NCBI GenBank assembly: GCA_012932865.1
Contig: SAXG01000004.1
Coordinates: 1,605,327 to 1,669,326, forward strand
Source: Amylostereum areolatum
Taxonomy: Eukaryota; Basidiomycota; Agaricomycetes; Russulales; Stereaceae
Length of the DNA stretch: 64,000 nucleotides
Direction: 5' to 3'
The notes under the pieces were generated by a model that was given only the letters and a program-made list of their open reading frames with translations, did not search any database and was not told where the DNA came from. Each line of letters opens with the position of its first letter. The stretch's first letter is position 1. The position numbers were made by a program, and so were the translations under genes. Positions 1 through 11,699 of this stretch are shown piece after piece.

Positions 1-1210
1 TCCCAACCGCCCGAATCGACACTGGAAGGAGTTTCCAAAGTTGTCGAGGTACTTCGGCTTGTCGGTGTGGTCGTCGGGAGTGAGATCCACAGCCTGGCGC
101 TGCACAAGGACGGCGCTGTCGATGTCCGTGACATCCCCCAACCGCTCGAATCGACGCATCAAGGAGAGTCCAAGGTTGTTGAGGTACATATGCTTATCGG
201 CATGGTCGTCGGGAGTGAGATCCACAGCCTGGCGCTGCACACGGATGGCACTGTCGATGTCCGCGACCTCTCCCAACCGCCCGAATCGACACTGCAAGGA
301 GTTTCCAAAGTTGTTGAGGTACATAGCCTGGTCGGCGTGGTCGTCGGGAATGAGATCCACAGCCTGGCGCTGCACACGGATGGCGCTTTCGACGTCCGTG
401 ACATCTCCCAACCGCCTGAATCGACACTGGAAGGAGATCCCAAAGTTGTCAAGGTATATCGGCTTGTCGGCGTGGCCCTCGGGAACGAGATCCACAGCCT
501 GGCTCTGCACACAGATGGCACTGTCGATGTCCGCGACATCCCCCAACCGCTCGAATCGACGCATCAAGGAGATTCCAAAGTTGTCGAGGTACATGGCCTT
601 GTTGGCGTGGCCCTCGGGAGTGAGATCTACGGCCTCGCGCTGCACACGGACGGCGCTGTTAATATCCACGAGGTCTCCCAGCCGCATGAACCGACACAGA
701 AAGGACATCCCCAGGTTGTCGAGCCACCCAGGCTTGTCGGCGTGGCCCTCGGGAGTGAGATCGACGACGCGTTGCTCGAAAGCGATGGCTGTTTCAACGT
801 CGACTTGCTTGCCATTCTCCTGAAACCGGTCGTGAAAGGAGCTGCCAATGCGGGACAGTGATGCAGGCTCCTGAGGAATACACCGAGTAGAGTAATCCAG
901 CCTTGCCTGGACTGTATCGAGTTGGTAAAGGTTGGAAAGATGCCGCACGTCTTCATCTGCCTAACATGTCGTGTCAGTGGTGGGGGAGACATGGATAGAG
1001 CGCCTTACTCACCATTATTATGTTGGGGTGTTGCGTAGGATGCTGAGGACGGCCTTCAGGTCGCGTTCGACGAAGGAAGGGAAACGTAGACGAGCGACGA
1101 AGGTCTGGTGTCGGTGGTTCTAGCGCCCCTTGTACTTCGAGCGTACGGAGACGTACTCTGGGTGATGTATCGCAAAGGACGACGGATTTTCGGCGGGCCG
1201 ATGTGGACAA
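1..1210 (-). CDS. TPR-repeat protein, probable TPR-CHAT family, 5' part only
   Basis: The minus strand reads open from about 960 to the left edge in one frame and holds about six 45-residue repeats of the form DLTPxxHADKPxYLxNxG followed by RFxRLGDVxDIxSAIxVQ, the same repeat as the large TPR-CHAT gene at 13.5-18.1 kb. An intron is called at 961-1012 (donor gtgagt, acceptor gttag, phase 0). The upstream exon ends in NIIM and the downstream exon starts ADEDVRH, paralleling PRPTM joined to ADGHV in the 13.5 kb gene. The lead-in residues SLSRIGSSFHDRFQENG match SLLSHVGISFYERFRAHG there. The 3' end, where a CHAT protease domain would lie, is outside the window, so CHAT membership is inferred from paralogy. 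TPRs are protein-binding scaffolds. The start codon is not resolved. A plus-strand reading frame across 67-861 is a shadow of the repeat. Confidence 0.75.
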
Positions 1211-1644
1211 TTTGAATAAAGCCAGGACAGGGATAATTCGACTCCGGGGATAGCCTACGAGCCAAAAAGAGGGTTAAGGTTCGACAGACAGTCGGAGTTG
1301 GAGGGGCACGTACGATTGATATCAGTATACCAGCGAGGAAGGGTACGCGAGAGCCGAAGGGGAGCAGGAAGGAACGGGCGCTAGATGGGAGACGGTGGGG
1401 GCAAGGGCGGAAGAGGGAGGCCGTCTACACCCAGTCGCTGTATTTTGAGTCTCACTGGAGATTGCTGTGCACAGGCCAGAGGAGCCGAAATCGATGTTTG
1501 CATAGGAGTGCAAATATGGAAAAGAGAACGTATGGTCCGCCGAGGCTATCACCAGCGGAAGGACTTTGTTGACGCCCCCGACATCGCATACACGATCTGT
1601 CGCGGAAGCGTGGTATCATACACAACAGCCGGGGGTACAGCTAT
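1211..1644. other. intergenic, nothing recognised
   Basis: No coding signal, repeat or RNA could be supported here. It may include the promoter and 5' exon of the TPR gene to its left. Confidence 0.3.
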
Positions 1645-2301
1645 TTAGTTTATCGAAATTGCAGCGAGGAGATGATGACCTGGGTGAATGGACGTCAAGA
1701 TCCCCCCGCACGAAAAGATACCCAAGAAACACTGTTTACTCACCTCGTTTCTGTCACAATGTTCGATCGCCACGTTCCTCGTAGTATCGTACCCCACTAA
1801 CACCCGCCAGCGTCTCCTTCGACACCCTCTTCGAGATCCTGTGCCAACGCCGCATACCCTTCGTCTTGGCCCTTGGACGATGAGCCTGGAAGGGGATTTG
1901 CGCGACAACCGCGTGATGTTCCAGGATTGTAAGACCAATGACACTGACGGGGGACGAAGGCGCGCAAGGGCACAGGGTTCATGTTCTGCTGTGTAACTGT
2001 ACAGGAAGTCCAATGTATCAGGCTCGTATGAGACGGACACTGGACAGCTTCCAAGGACGATCCAAGGAGCACAGTTGATTGGAACCTTCACGGTGGAACA
2101 AGAAGGGCAGCCGCTGGAGAAGACCGTCAAGGTCGTGACGAGGGCTTCTGATTGTTTCGACAGACGCAACTTCCTTGGGTGTATTTGCTGGTGAGTACTT
2201 GGTGGGGGTGCGTTAAGGAGAATTCGAGGTGTAGGATCGCGGCACGTTGACGTGGCCCTAACGAATAACGGTTCGAAAATAGCCTGAGAGACGAGACACA
2301 A
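1645..2301 (-). pseudogene. copy of a dispersed unnamed gene family (NVVIE family), probably degenerate
   Basis: The minus strand contains VGYDTTRNVAIEHCDRNE directly followed by a good donor (gtgagtaaac), then ..ttcacccag and GGTCATCATC. Three other places in the window have the same arrangement: GWRNMGNVVIECDDGNE near 23.05 kb, VEWGDMLNVVIKRGGKHE near 18.75 kb and NVVIERDDGNE near 6.3 kb. Each is followed by a short intron and an exon beginning GxYI. Upstream, residues such as SGCPSCSTVKVPIN and IVLGSCPVSVSYEPDTLDF look coding. In the downstream exon the frame hits a stop after AAISIN, so this copy is probably dead. I do not recognise the family. Confidence 0.35.
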
Positions 2302-3299
2302 AAGTCAGCATACGTTCTGCATGTAAACACGCGCATGGCTCACCATCGATCCTCCCAGAGACACGTCAATGGCTCGAGGGGCTATCCATCGTTCGTCACC
2401 ATCAAGGCTGGGACGGATTGGAGTGACGTTGGAAAAGAACGTCCGCATTCACATCCGGGTCGCAAAAGAATGATTTGGCTCCAGGCGGCACGGGTGTTGT
2501 GTATGGCGGGCACGAGACGATGTCGGTGGTGGTGTGGTCGTGGGCACGGTCGTCCTAAATACGATCGCGTGCTTCTCGAGCGTCCAGTTGATCATGATGA
2601 AGGGCGACGATTTGTTGACTTGTACGGTGGTTCGAGTGCATCCTACGGCGCACGACCCGCGCCATCTCCTTGTGCCCACTGGCTCTTCTTATCGGCGTGT
2701 TGCCTAGGGGGACGACCACGACGACGCCGAGAAATGGTTAGTGAGAGCGAGAGGTAGTGGAGAGAACGCCGACAAGAGGGTTCCCGAGCGCTTTCGCTTG
2801 TCCCAAGAAACCGACAACATCCGCTGATCGCGCCACGGGGTGGAACGAGATTGTCGGATCAGGGGGGTGTCTTCGAGCTCGCAAATGAGGTGTAGGCTTG
2901 GGCTGTCGCTCAGGGAGCGCGCGAGAGTGAGCGACGCGTTCTGCACGCGGACATCAAGGAAACAATCTAGGACTCGAGGTTGGGTGAACTGTCAAGCAGA
3001 CAGTAAATGGGTACATACCCATGAGTGAACTGGAGGTTTGAATGCCCTAATAACTTTGCTTGATCTCTTGGAACAATGGCTAGAAAGAGAGGTTGCCAGT
3101 GAAAGGACGTGAAGTGTAGGAGAGGACTGAGGGCAACGAAGGGAAGAGATGAATCGACGAACTTTGAAGTCCATTGAAAAGTCATTGATCACGTGTACCC
3201 GGGTTTCCTTTTCTCACCACTGGCACTTGCGCTCGCTGCTCTCTGTTCATCATCGCTGCCCCAGCTCCAGTCCCTTTCTATGTTCTGCAAAAGCGTTCA
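2302..3299. other. intergenic or remnant sequence
   Basis: Scattered short frames on both strands but no splice-joined gene. A minus-strand segment near 2.35-2.68 kb (INWTLEKHAIVF...) may be another exon of the adjoining family copy. It is broken by a frame change and cannot be confirmed. Confidence 0.25.
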
Positions 3300-4660
3300 T
3301 GTTTCCTCGCTCCACGATCTACGAATGAACGTGCATGAATTTCTGTGGCGGTGGACGCGAAGTCAGACCGCGCTGTTGCTCGCCCTACAGTGCGTATTTT
3401 TTGGCCGCACTCTTCTGACTCACACATCTCCGGCTCACCAGACGGGCACGTACTCAGATTCCCCTGACCTCTTTGGGACCTGGCGTCTTCTCGACAAGAG
3501 TTCACCGTAGCTCCCCTATCCCTCTCCTTCTTTCGCATACTTCGCCTCAATATCGGACCGTCGCGTTCCAAGATCGACAGGTACCTCACCTTATCCTCGC
3601 CCTCCTTGTCCTCGACATGGCCAGGCTCGCATGGGGGCAAGAACAAATCCACGCCGTGTTCATGCCGTGTGACGTGGACCTGGAGCTTAAATCAAGTCAT
3701 CCACCCATCTTGAACTGAAGTTACTGAACATCGGTCGCTCTCCCAATGCGCCTCGCGCACGTACGTCTGCGTGCGGCACCTGTCGGTCCTCACGGCTCTA
3801 CAGCTTGCACGAGCATCGTCAAGGCGATCAAACTTCAAAGAAGAGCCTCGACACTCGGGGGACGTATGAGACGAGGGCGTGGCGAAGGGACGAGTAGATC
3901 CTCGCAAGGGGGAGGATGGTTCGCAGGTTATCTGTCTGTACGGACAGTGCACTGCCCTCCACTCGTGCGCGTACGTGCTTTCTTTCTTTCTCGCTCATTC
4001 TCCTCAAGCTCATGCCACCTCCAGCTCTCATCCACCCGCCGTCTCGCTCCAGACTAGACCTCTATCTGCGGCTCCAAGGAATCCGAACCGAGCCGCTCAA
4101 TCGACTGCACCCACCCGGCTCCCGGTGCTCTGTGACCGTCCAACTTGTCGTTTTACCCCATCCGCAATGACCTCCCGGAGACAAAGTTCCACCTTGGAAG
4201 GCCCGGTCGATCTCCCGCTCCTTCCCGCGTCCACACGCGAGTTCGTAAGGACTCTTTGCAACCTAGTTCGTCCGGTCCTTAATGCTGTCGGCCCTTCTCC
4301 ATCCCAGATGGTCTATGCGCTCTCCCGGCATCCACACGCTCGACGAGGAAGGATCTCTCGTTGTGTTACCAGCGCCACGGACCCACATATCCTCGATCGA
4401 CCAGAGTCCTGTCTTCTGGCCGCACGGTCTGATGGCCACCAAGGCAACAAGAACAAGGAGAGAAGAGGGACCGGGCGGTTCTCGCCAAATACTACGGCCG
4501 GAGGATTCGCCGTGGTCAGCTCTTCGAGGTAGCCTCTCATATCTACTTACAACCTGTCGACGACTACCGTAAGTTTTCCTTCTCTCCTTTCTTTTATCGT
4601 TCCAGGGGCTGACTCGTCTCATAGACTCGAACCTATCCACACGTCCTTGCTCAGGTCCAA
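3300..4660 (+). pseudogene. degenerate copy of a second dispersed gene family (RGL family)
   Basis: This stretch resembles segments at 11.7-13.2, 19.8-20.8, 23.8-24.7 and 48.7-49.3 kb (minus). Shared landmarks, in order, are a donor-like gtgcgt with ctcac..ctcacaag about 60 nt on; a coding-like exon ending just before gtacgtgcttt or gtaagtttcc (here near 3.97 kb); an intron with a pyrimidine-rich 3' half ending ..cctccag; and an exon starting (S)S(H/F/Y)(Y/H)RGL in the better copies. Here that exon reads SSHPPAVSLQTRPL or an adjacent frame and quickly meets stops. The product is unknown. I see no domain motif. Confidence 0.3.
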
Positions 4661-4888
4661 GCTCGCACCTTTTCTCGTACGTTCAACGTTCACTCCCTAC
4701 TCCGATAAGCGATACTGATATCTTACACGTCCTTCTCTCCCGTACTCGATGTATCATCCATATCTTCTCATCCTACATTCCTCCCGGCCCCGCCTGACAG
4801 TACTGAAATCATAGTACCCAACCCTCTTCCTGATACATATGCACAGAGTCCGAGATGAGCTTCGCAGGACTTACCCCACCCCCCGGCC

Positions 4889-6420
4889 ATGAGTCCACCA
4901 ATAACGCGCGAAGTGCCAGTACCACGTCCAAGTTTATGTTGCACGAGTGACAGTCCTAGGTCCACGCTCCGGTTGGCGGTTTATGGAGGCTTGACATGTT
5001 TAACTTGCCTGCTCGTCGGCGGCCTTGCAGTCGGCCTTGTGTCCCCCTTCTTTCCAGTCCCTGCGGGGAGTGCCCCAAAAGATGAAACGAAGACTTTGGA
5101 CGTTGCCGAAGGCATCATTGGCACTTGTCGACCATTGATCGCCACTCTGGTCAAGGCGCACGCTCCGCGACATCGTAAAACCTTGGACGTCTCCCGATTC
5201 CCCTATACTCGTGCGTACTCACTGCCATAATGTCTGCCCGCCAACTCATCCAACCTCGCAGACTGTGTCCTCGATGGTGCCGGCGGAGCCCCCATTCAAC
5301 ACTCCCCCGATCAGCGATCCTGCTTTGTCCTGCTCGACATTCCTTCGCCGGCCCCCACCTTGCGCGAATCCTTCTACACATCGACAAAACCTGGCGCGTT
5401 TCGCGGAAGGAAATGATGCGGGTCGGGCATCGTAGGGTGGACTTGGATGGCGTAACCGCGCAAATCGAGAACTTTTCATCCGTCATCGCGGTCAATTGGA
5501 CATCTCGAACGTATCCAAACGCACTCGGAACAACCACCACCATACGCCCGCCGCTGCCCATCATCATCTCATGCTCAGTGCCCATCAAAGATTTACTCAA
5601 GACCCGCCCTCCGCTTGCAGTTGATCCAGCAATCTCGAGACTTGGATGCAAATGCTCACGTCCACCGCCACCGTCGCCTCAATACATTGCGGGTTGGCCA
5701 AAAAATGTATAAACCACCAAGCCTTGGGCCTGCCTCTGGAACTGAAGGATCGCAAACGGTGAGCCATACCCGTATACTTAGATGTCGATCATATACTGAT
5801 CACCGCGTTTTGTCTTCCAGGCTGACATCGCATCGGTCTTCCCCAAGTGCACAACCAACGAACATACAGGGGAATCGCGTTTGCCGACACATCTAGAGAC
5901 CCTGTTCACTCCCTGGATCATCCTCTCCCGCACGTGTCCTTCTCCTACGAATCCTCTTCCGCTGCGAGGGTACCAATTTGTTGGTCTCCCTTTGAATCTA
6001 CCCTTTCGCCTATCGCGTACAAACCCAGCGTACCGGACCTCCCATACAGTCGTCACACCCTCATCCCCGGTTGCACAGCAAGACGGGAACCCTGCGCCCC
6101 CGCATATCTTTCATTTGCCCCTACCGACCCCGCCCACTTGTTTTTGGTCTAGAACCCTTGGAATCATGAAGTCGCGAGGCCCTCGCACACGTCCCCGCCA
6201 CAGGAGCTCTTCATCGACCTCCCGCGGTTTTGAGTTAGGACCCGGTCCGAAGCGAAGAAAAGGCGTGTGAGTATATGGAACGTAGTGATCGAACGCGACG
6301 ACGGGAACGAGGTGGGTACGTGGTTCTTCTGGGGTATCTTTAGGCGTGGAAAACGCTGACATTCTGGTATTCGTCCACCCAGGTCGATATATCGGTGTTA
6401 CTCAGATGGATAGATTACCC
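4889..6420 (+). pseudogene. NVVIE-family gene copy, several exon-like blocks, integrity uncertain
   Basis: The first block (from 4889) encodes a hydrophobic stretch, LTCLLVGGLAVGLVSPFF, likely one membrane segment, after a proline-rich start. Later blocks are coding-like around 5.3-5.7 kb (VSRKEMMRVGHRRVDLDG). The 5.98-6.18 kb segment, containing ccggttgcacagcaag, recurs near 44.6 kb, inverted near 19.0 kb, and loosely near 41.4 kb. At about 6.27-6.31 kb, NVVIERDDGNE is followed by donor gtgggtacg, an intron of about 85 nt ending ccacccag, and GRYIGV, exactly as in the copies at 18.7 and 23.0 kb. I could not join all blocks in one frame. The family function is unknown. Confidence 0.35.
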
Positions 6421-7663
6421 TTCGCACATGTGTAGGCAGCATCTACACGACATGCTATACAACACGAGAACTGTTCGTGTTTTTTTCAGCCAAGAACCAG
6501 GAAGTACGACAGCAACAACGACCTCACTGTGTGCAATACCAAGGGCGTGTCTGTGCTGTTATCCCTCTTCTCATGTGATGTTAATTCCGCCCCTCCCGTC
6601 GAGGGCTATAATTACACGCGGAATACAGTCCCGATTCCTCTGGTCTGTGTACAGCAATCTGCCTCGATGTTCAAGATAATGACAGCTGTGTCACCGCTTC
6701 ATGAAACTGCCTCTGAGAAACCGGTGTTGTAGGATCGTAATCGATTTCCTGTGCGTCTACTCGTTTGATTCCTTTCGCTCACGCTTACGCCCGGACAGTT
6801 CTTGTTCAGGATTAGTATCAGTCCTTGGCCGACTTTACTCCCCCGCACCTCTGCAAGAAAACAAAGTTCAACCGTGCAAGCCCGAGGTATCAACCCGTTA
6901 TGTTTTTATCCACCTTGCGGGCACCAGACGCATCTCTACTCAATCCGCTTGAGTCCAACGTGATGATATGAGGGCCCCTCCTCGTGCCCACTCAAATAAC
7001 CTCTGATCACGGTACTCGCAGAATCCGCACCTCATATTCGGTTGAAGAAGGTTATCTAATGATATCAGGATACATCTATTGGTCCACGCGCGACCGAGAT
7101 TGCCTCATGTTCGATCTTCCATCGTCAACGCGCCAACAGTCCTGTAGGTACACGCCCATCTCTGCGTTGAGTTGGCTGACGCTGGATTGTCTCGGCTCAG
7201 ATCGTTCTCCCTCCCGCTAGCCTCGCGATTGAACGTGAACTCTAGGTGATTATATGGACTGCGTATGAAAGTGTTTTGCACGATGTATACTGTGTACTAA
7301 TAAACCTCATAGTATGCAGGCTTTCGCTGCTGCCTTGGAGTAAACGCCCCAGTAAAAGGCTTGTTTGAGAGTTGCAGCGGGAGGTCACCTGTCACACGTT
7401 TCTCTTCCAATCGGACTGTCTTCGCCCTGATCGCCTCTTAGGCTACGCCCCTTCTCGAGCGACGCTGCACGCTTCTCCAATACAGATAAGCAAGTCGACA
7501 TAATGAATGGGCTACAAACGGGCGGTGCCCTGCCGAAGAAGCTTCTACAACCCGGTTCCTCTGCCGATGTATACTTCAAAAGGCGGACCGTCCCCTGGTC
7601 GTCCTTCCCCACGCCGTGAACTCGACGCAGCCGCCAGCGTTATCCCCATTTCTTTTCGCCAGC
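6421..7663. other. no supported gene
   Basis: The 3' end of the preceding family copy may extend to about 6.7 kb. From about 6.9 to 7.6 kb I see no frame with protein-like composition. Confidence 0.25.
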
Positions 7664-7740
7664 ATGACCACTGGGTGCTTTTTGGACTGGATCGGCGTCA
7701 CGGTCGAAACCATCGTCGAATTGTTGTGGTATCTGGACAT
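7664..7740 (+). other. conserved exon-like segment upstream of the caspase gene
   Basis: ATG plus 25 codons (MTTGCFLDWIGVTVE...LLWYLDM) ending at a GT donor (gtgcgc). The second caspase locus has the same segment at the matching place on the minus strand (22541-22617, MAAECFLGWIKVSVG...LLWYLDM, donor gtgagc), although most surrounding sequence has diverged. A second shared block follows in both (7875-7923 here, after a tag acceptor). Preservation of frame at both loci suggests coding use, either as the true 5' exons of the caspase gene or as a tiny separate gene. Confidence 0.4.
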
Positions 7741-7952
7741 GTGCGCATACATCACCTCGTCCGTGTCTGCGTGTCCCCAGCTGACCTCCTGTTAGTCACC
7801 CCCGCCCAACGTACTTATATGTTCGCCGCCTCCAATCTTGACCAGTACTGACAAATTGTATGTCACCTGTAGACAAGGGGTTTCGGCGCACAACTCGATC
7901 ACAGTGAGGCCTCCAGCGTACGTAGTTTTACGACTGGATCTTCTCCTCTCTA

Positions 7953-10216
7953 ATGCTCCCTCCGCTACCAAGGCATATCCCACCCTCGGTCCCTGTCGAA
8001 ACGTGAGTTGGTTTTTTTCGATGTTCTTTTTTGGCACCGCCGTCAGTCCGCTGAATCGATAACGTTACTTCTGACGTCAGTCCTCCCTCGGCTATTTTTG
8101 CTGTGGTCATCGGTATCGACAGATACAAGCATGACAGTATTGGCAACCTCCAGGGCTCCGTCGCGGACGCGGATGACGTGGTGAACTTCTTGACCGACAT
8201 TTTGCGCGTCCCGCATGGGCGCATCCAGAACCTCCGCAACGAAGAGGCGACTCGGGAGCAGATCATCGGACACATCCGTGGCTTGGCCACCAACCGCAAG
8301 ATCAAGGACGGCGATCCTATTCTCATATACTACGCCGGGCATGGTGGAGAAGCCAAACCCCCAGCAGGATGGACCTCTGGAGGCGGCAAGATCCAGATGA
8401 TCCTTCCGCATGATTTTATTCCTCATACGAATACGGATGAGAGCTCCCAAGGCATTTTGGACGTTACCCTTTCGGCGTTACTCACCAGGCTTGCTGGGGT
8501 TAAAGGTGACAACATCGTAAGCAAACTTCCAGTGCCCTTTTCGTCTGCTCACCTCGAGGACCACTCAGACCGTCATCTTCGACTGCTGCCACTCCGGATC
8601 GGGCACTCGGACAGACGAGCACATACCTTTGCTCTTCGTACGCGGAGTTGTGCTTCCCGACAACTACGACATTCTCCCCACCGTCGACCAGCAAATTCTG
8701 TCGGACAAAGATCGTGCGGCATGCGTCGCAAAAGGTTTTGAAAAAGCTGGGATGGCTTCTCACACGCTGCTGGCCGCATGCGAGGCGAAGCAGAAGGCGC
8801 ACGAGTCCAACAGACGGGGCGATTTCACTTCCGCACTTTTGACCCTGCTACGCAAGGGCCGCGTCGACCGACTCACGTACGAGGACGTGATCATGCGCTT
8901 GCCAGACCTCCCCTCGTAAGTCGCTGCGTACCCCGAACGGCCGGGCGGTCCCCTTCATGTTCTGACGAACTTCGTTCTAGGCAACATCCTCAGTGCGAAG
9001 GCGTGAATATGGGGCGTATTCTTTTCAATGCGAAGGCTCCGACCCCCGGACGCGTGCTCTACGAGGTCAATCCCAGGGAGGGCCATGCAGGCGAGTTCGT
9101 CCTATCTGCCGGAGAGGCGCACGGCGTCACGGATGACGCGGTCTTCGACGTCTACGAAGACAAAAGTTTGACCTCTCCTCTCCTGGCCACACTCATCGCT
9201 TCAGAATCCCAGGCGATCACAACAGTAATGAAACCAGATCCCCCAAGCAATGTGTTCACGCTCTCCAAGCCGGCATGGGCATTGCAGACACGAGTAGGGC
9301 GCGGGGAGGATATCCGCATCTCACTCCCTCTGGATAGCCGATTCTTGGACGTCTTCACTCGCGTCAAGGATGAGATGAAGAAGAAGCGAGCTAACAAGAG
9401 GGGCATCCGTCTTGTGAAGGAGACCGAACAGCCAGACCTTACGGTGGTCCTGGCGCAGGACGCCACTCACGTTGTCTTTGTCGTTATGGAAGAGAAATGT
9501 GTAGAGCTCGGTCTCACTGTCATGCCCTTCCGGGTGCGACTCGGCCAGGCCAATATATACCCCATCCTGGCGAGCGCGGCGGACTTTTACTGGCACCTCC
9601 ATCGTCGCTCCAAAAGGAACGGCGTCCTTGCATCCAAGGTCTCATTTGAATGCACGAAGCTCAAGGCCTCCGGCCAGTTCAACGAGATCACGAGGGAGCC
9701 TCTCATGATACCCGATGGCGAAAACCTGAACATAGCCGATGTCATCAAGGTCGTCGCCGACGACACGACAGACTACGGGTTCAAAATCACGAACAACTTC
9801 CACCGCCCACTCTTTGTATCTCTTTTCTACTTCGATGTCAGCGATCTGAGCATCAGTACGTTCGACTTAAAAACTGTTCATCTGTCTCAGTATTGACATA
9901 TACCATCGATATAGCTCCATACTATCAACCAACTGGAGTGGCGAAGACCAACCTCGACCCAACGATTCCTGCCCATGAATCGCTGACCATTGGCTACGGC
10001 ACCGGGGGCGCCCGTCCTCTGAACTTCTTCTTGAGGGCGGAGCAGAAGGTAGATGTCGGGTTCTTGAAGCTCTTCATCTCGACGGAGCACGTCGATCTTG
10101 GGCATATCGCGCAGGACTCGCCATTTGAAGACGGACGTGCGAATGCAATACGCGAAAAGCCGCGCGTATCGATTTGGGACACCATGCTCGTCGCCATGGT
10201 GCATCAGAGCGATTAG
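7953..10216 (+). CDS. caspase-domain (peptidase C14) protein with long C-terminal region, intact
   Basis: Five exons give an uninterrupted 677-residue protein: 7953-8002, 8081-8516, 8569-8915, 8981-9855 and 9891-10216. All introns are GT-AG. The caspase/metacaspase-like p20 fold is clear. It begins AVVIGIDRYKHD, and LIYYAGHGG carries the catalytic His (about residue 104). IFDCCHSGSGTRT carries the catalytic Cys (about residue 169) in the DxCHSG motif of metacaspase-like enzymes. The loop KIQMILPHDF precedes the Cys block. After about residue 280 comes a roughly 400-residue region (GRILFNAKAPTPGRVLYEV...) that I cannot assign. It ends ...WDTMLVAMVHQSD. The family cleaves proteins after Lys/Arg or Asp and acts in stress and regulated cell death; the substrate here is unknown. 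The start at 7953 gives MLPPLPRHIPPS, but a conserved upstream exon leaves the true N-terminus open. The last intron is only 35 nt. A truncated, dead paralog lies at 21.4-22.3 kb. Confidence 0.88.
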
Positions 10217-11699
10217 GCCTTAGGATCCGGGTATCGTGGGTTTGAACCTGTTTGAACAGGGCTCTCCGTTCGGTGCGTTATGCTGCTGCGCTCGGCCAGG
10301 CTTTACACTTAGATATTCTAAGCTTAGATCGCAGCCTATGCAGACGCGACATCTCGCAAAGCGCAGCGAAACGGCGGTATATGGCTTCAAACATCCTTCC
10401 TCAAGAATCGGGACAATGGGGATAACTTTGTAGGGCGATGGAGAAACCTTCAAGTTGTTATTCACGGCGGCGTTTTCTGAATGGCGATGTAGGAATGCAC
10501 ATGCGGTTTTTCTGATTGTCGGTTATGACGGGAGGAATCAGTGGGGACGGTCACGCAGGTGACCGTGGTCGTGGAGGTGATCATGTTCGTTTCGTATCGT
10601 ACGGGAAAATCTATGTATGCTACATTACGCGGTGGAGGAAACGCGGGAATAAGTAGGGTATCACATACTTTGACCGGTCAGGCATCCTGGAGACCGAAGT
10701 CGAGACAAATTCATGAGATGCTAGAAACAACAAAACGAAGGAGCCAGAATTAATGCGCAAACCGAGGGAGACCGACACGCCCAATTGAAGCATGGCCGTC
10801 AAGTAAATCTCTTGCGTTTCCGTGCACCAAGATGAGGTTGTCGCGGTGATGACAGATGGATTTCCACGTCGCGAGTGATATCACCTCCCACCTCGGTTCC
10901 AAACCCTCGCATCTCAGGAGACGAAGTTCACATCCAAAAGGTCGAACGCTCAGTATAACATGCGTTGGTTCAGGAATAAACAAACGCACAAGACTTTATC
11001 AGAAAGCCTTCTTTTCGCAAACGATGTCCACCGCGACTTCGCTAATCCATGACCGACGCCGGCGGGAGTGGAAGATTGGTCGCGCGATTGTGCTTGCTCC
11101 AGGAGAGCAATGGTGGCCAAGGTTGAATCAAGAGGAGAGCGCATCGAGCTCAAATTTAGAAGCCATGTGTGGATTGTCGTTCAGGGAATGTTCATGATCA
11201 CGAGAGCGTAGCCGTCTGAGATGCAACCCTGTGGGGTTGAGTACTCATAGTGAGTCGTCGAACAGATGCATGGGTACACACATGGAGCCAGGCGACGGAC
11301 GGCGAGGGCTTTGGAACGTCTGATACCTGCTCTTCATTTCTCGGCGCAGGATTGGGAGATGGCGGGGGGTAACAGAGACCGATGGTAGACTGTGCCGTAG
11401 ACTAGACGTGGTCAGCGCGGTCAACGACTGTGGAGAACCTGCAGATGACGGGGAGAGGAAACTTGGAGGAAACAGAATAATGAGCGGAAAGTCTGGACCC
11501 GCTACTGTACATCACGTGAGTTTCCGAGCGAAATTCCGTCTCGACTCTCTCGAGTCTCGAGTATCTGCTAGCTTTAGACTAACTAGTCTCTACCCCGGCA
11601 TCGTTGATGCTCTGTAAATCAAGGGCGTCGAGTCTCGACCTGCCAATTTTCATGCGGAACCCTTGCAGCGAGTTGCAGCGATGGATGTGAGGGATCGTG
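10217..11699. other. intergenic, nothing recognised
   Basis: About 1.5 kb between the caspase gene and the next family fragment. No frame shows domain motifs or paired splice sites. No RNA gene was seen. Confidence 0.35.

Noticed and set aside
67..861. Plus-strand frame of 264 residues at the left edge
   Set aside because: Shadow of the minus-strand TPR repeats, for the same reason.
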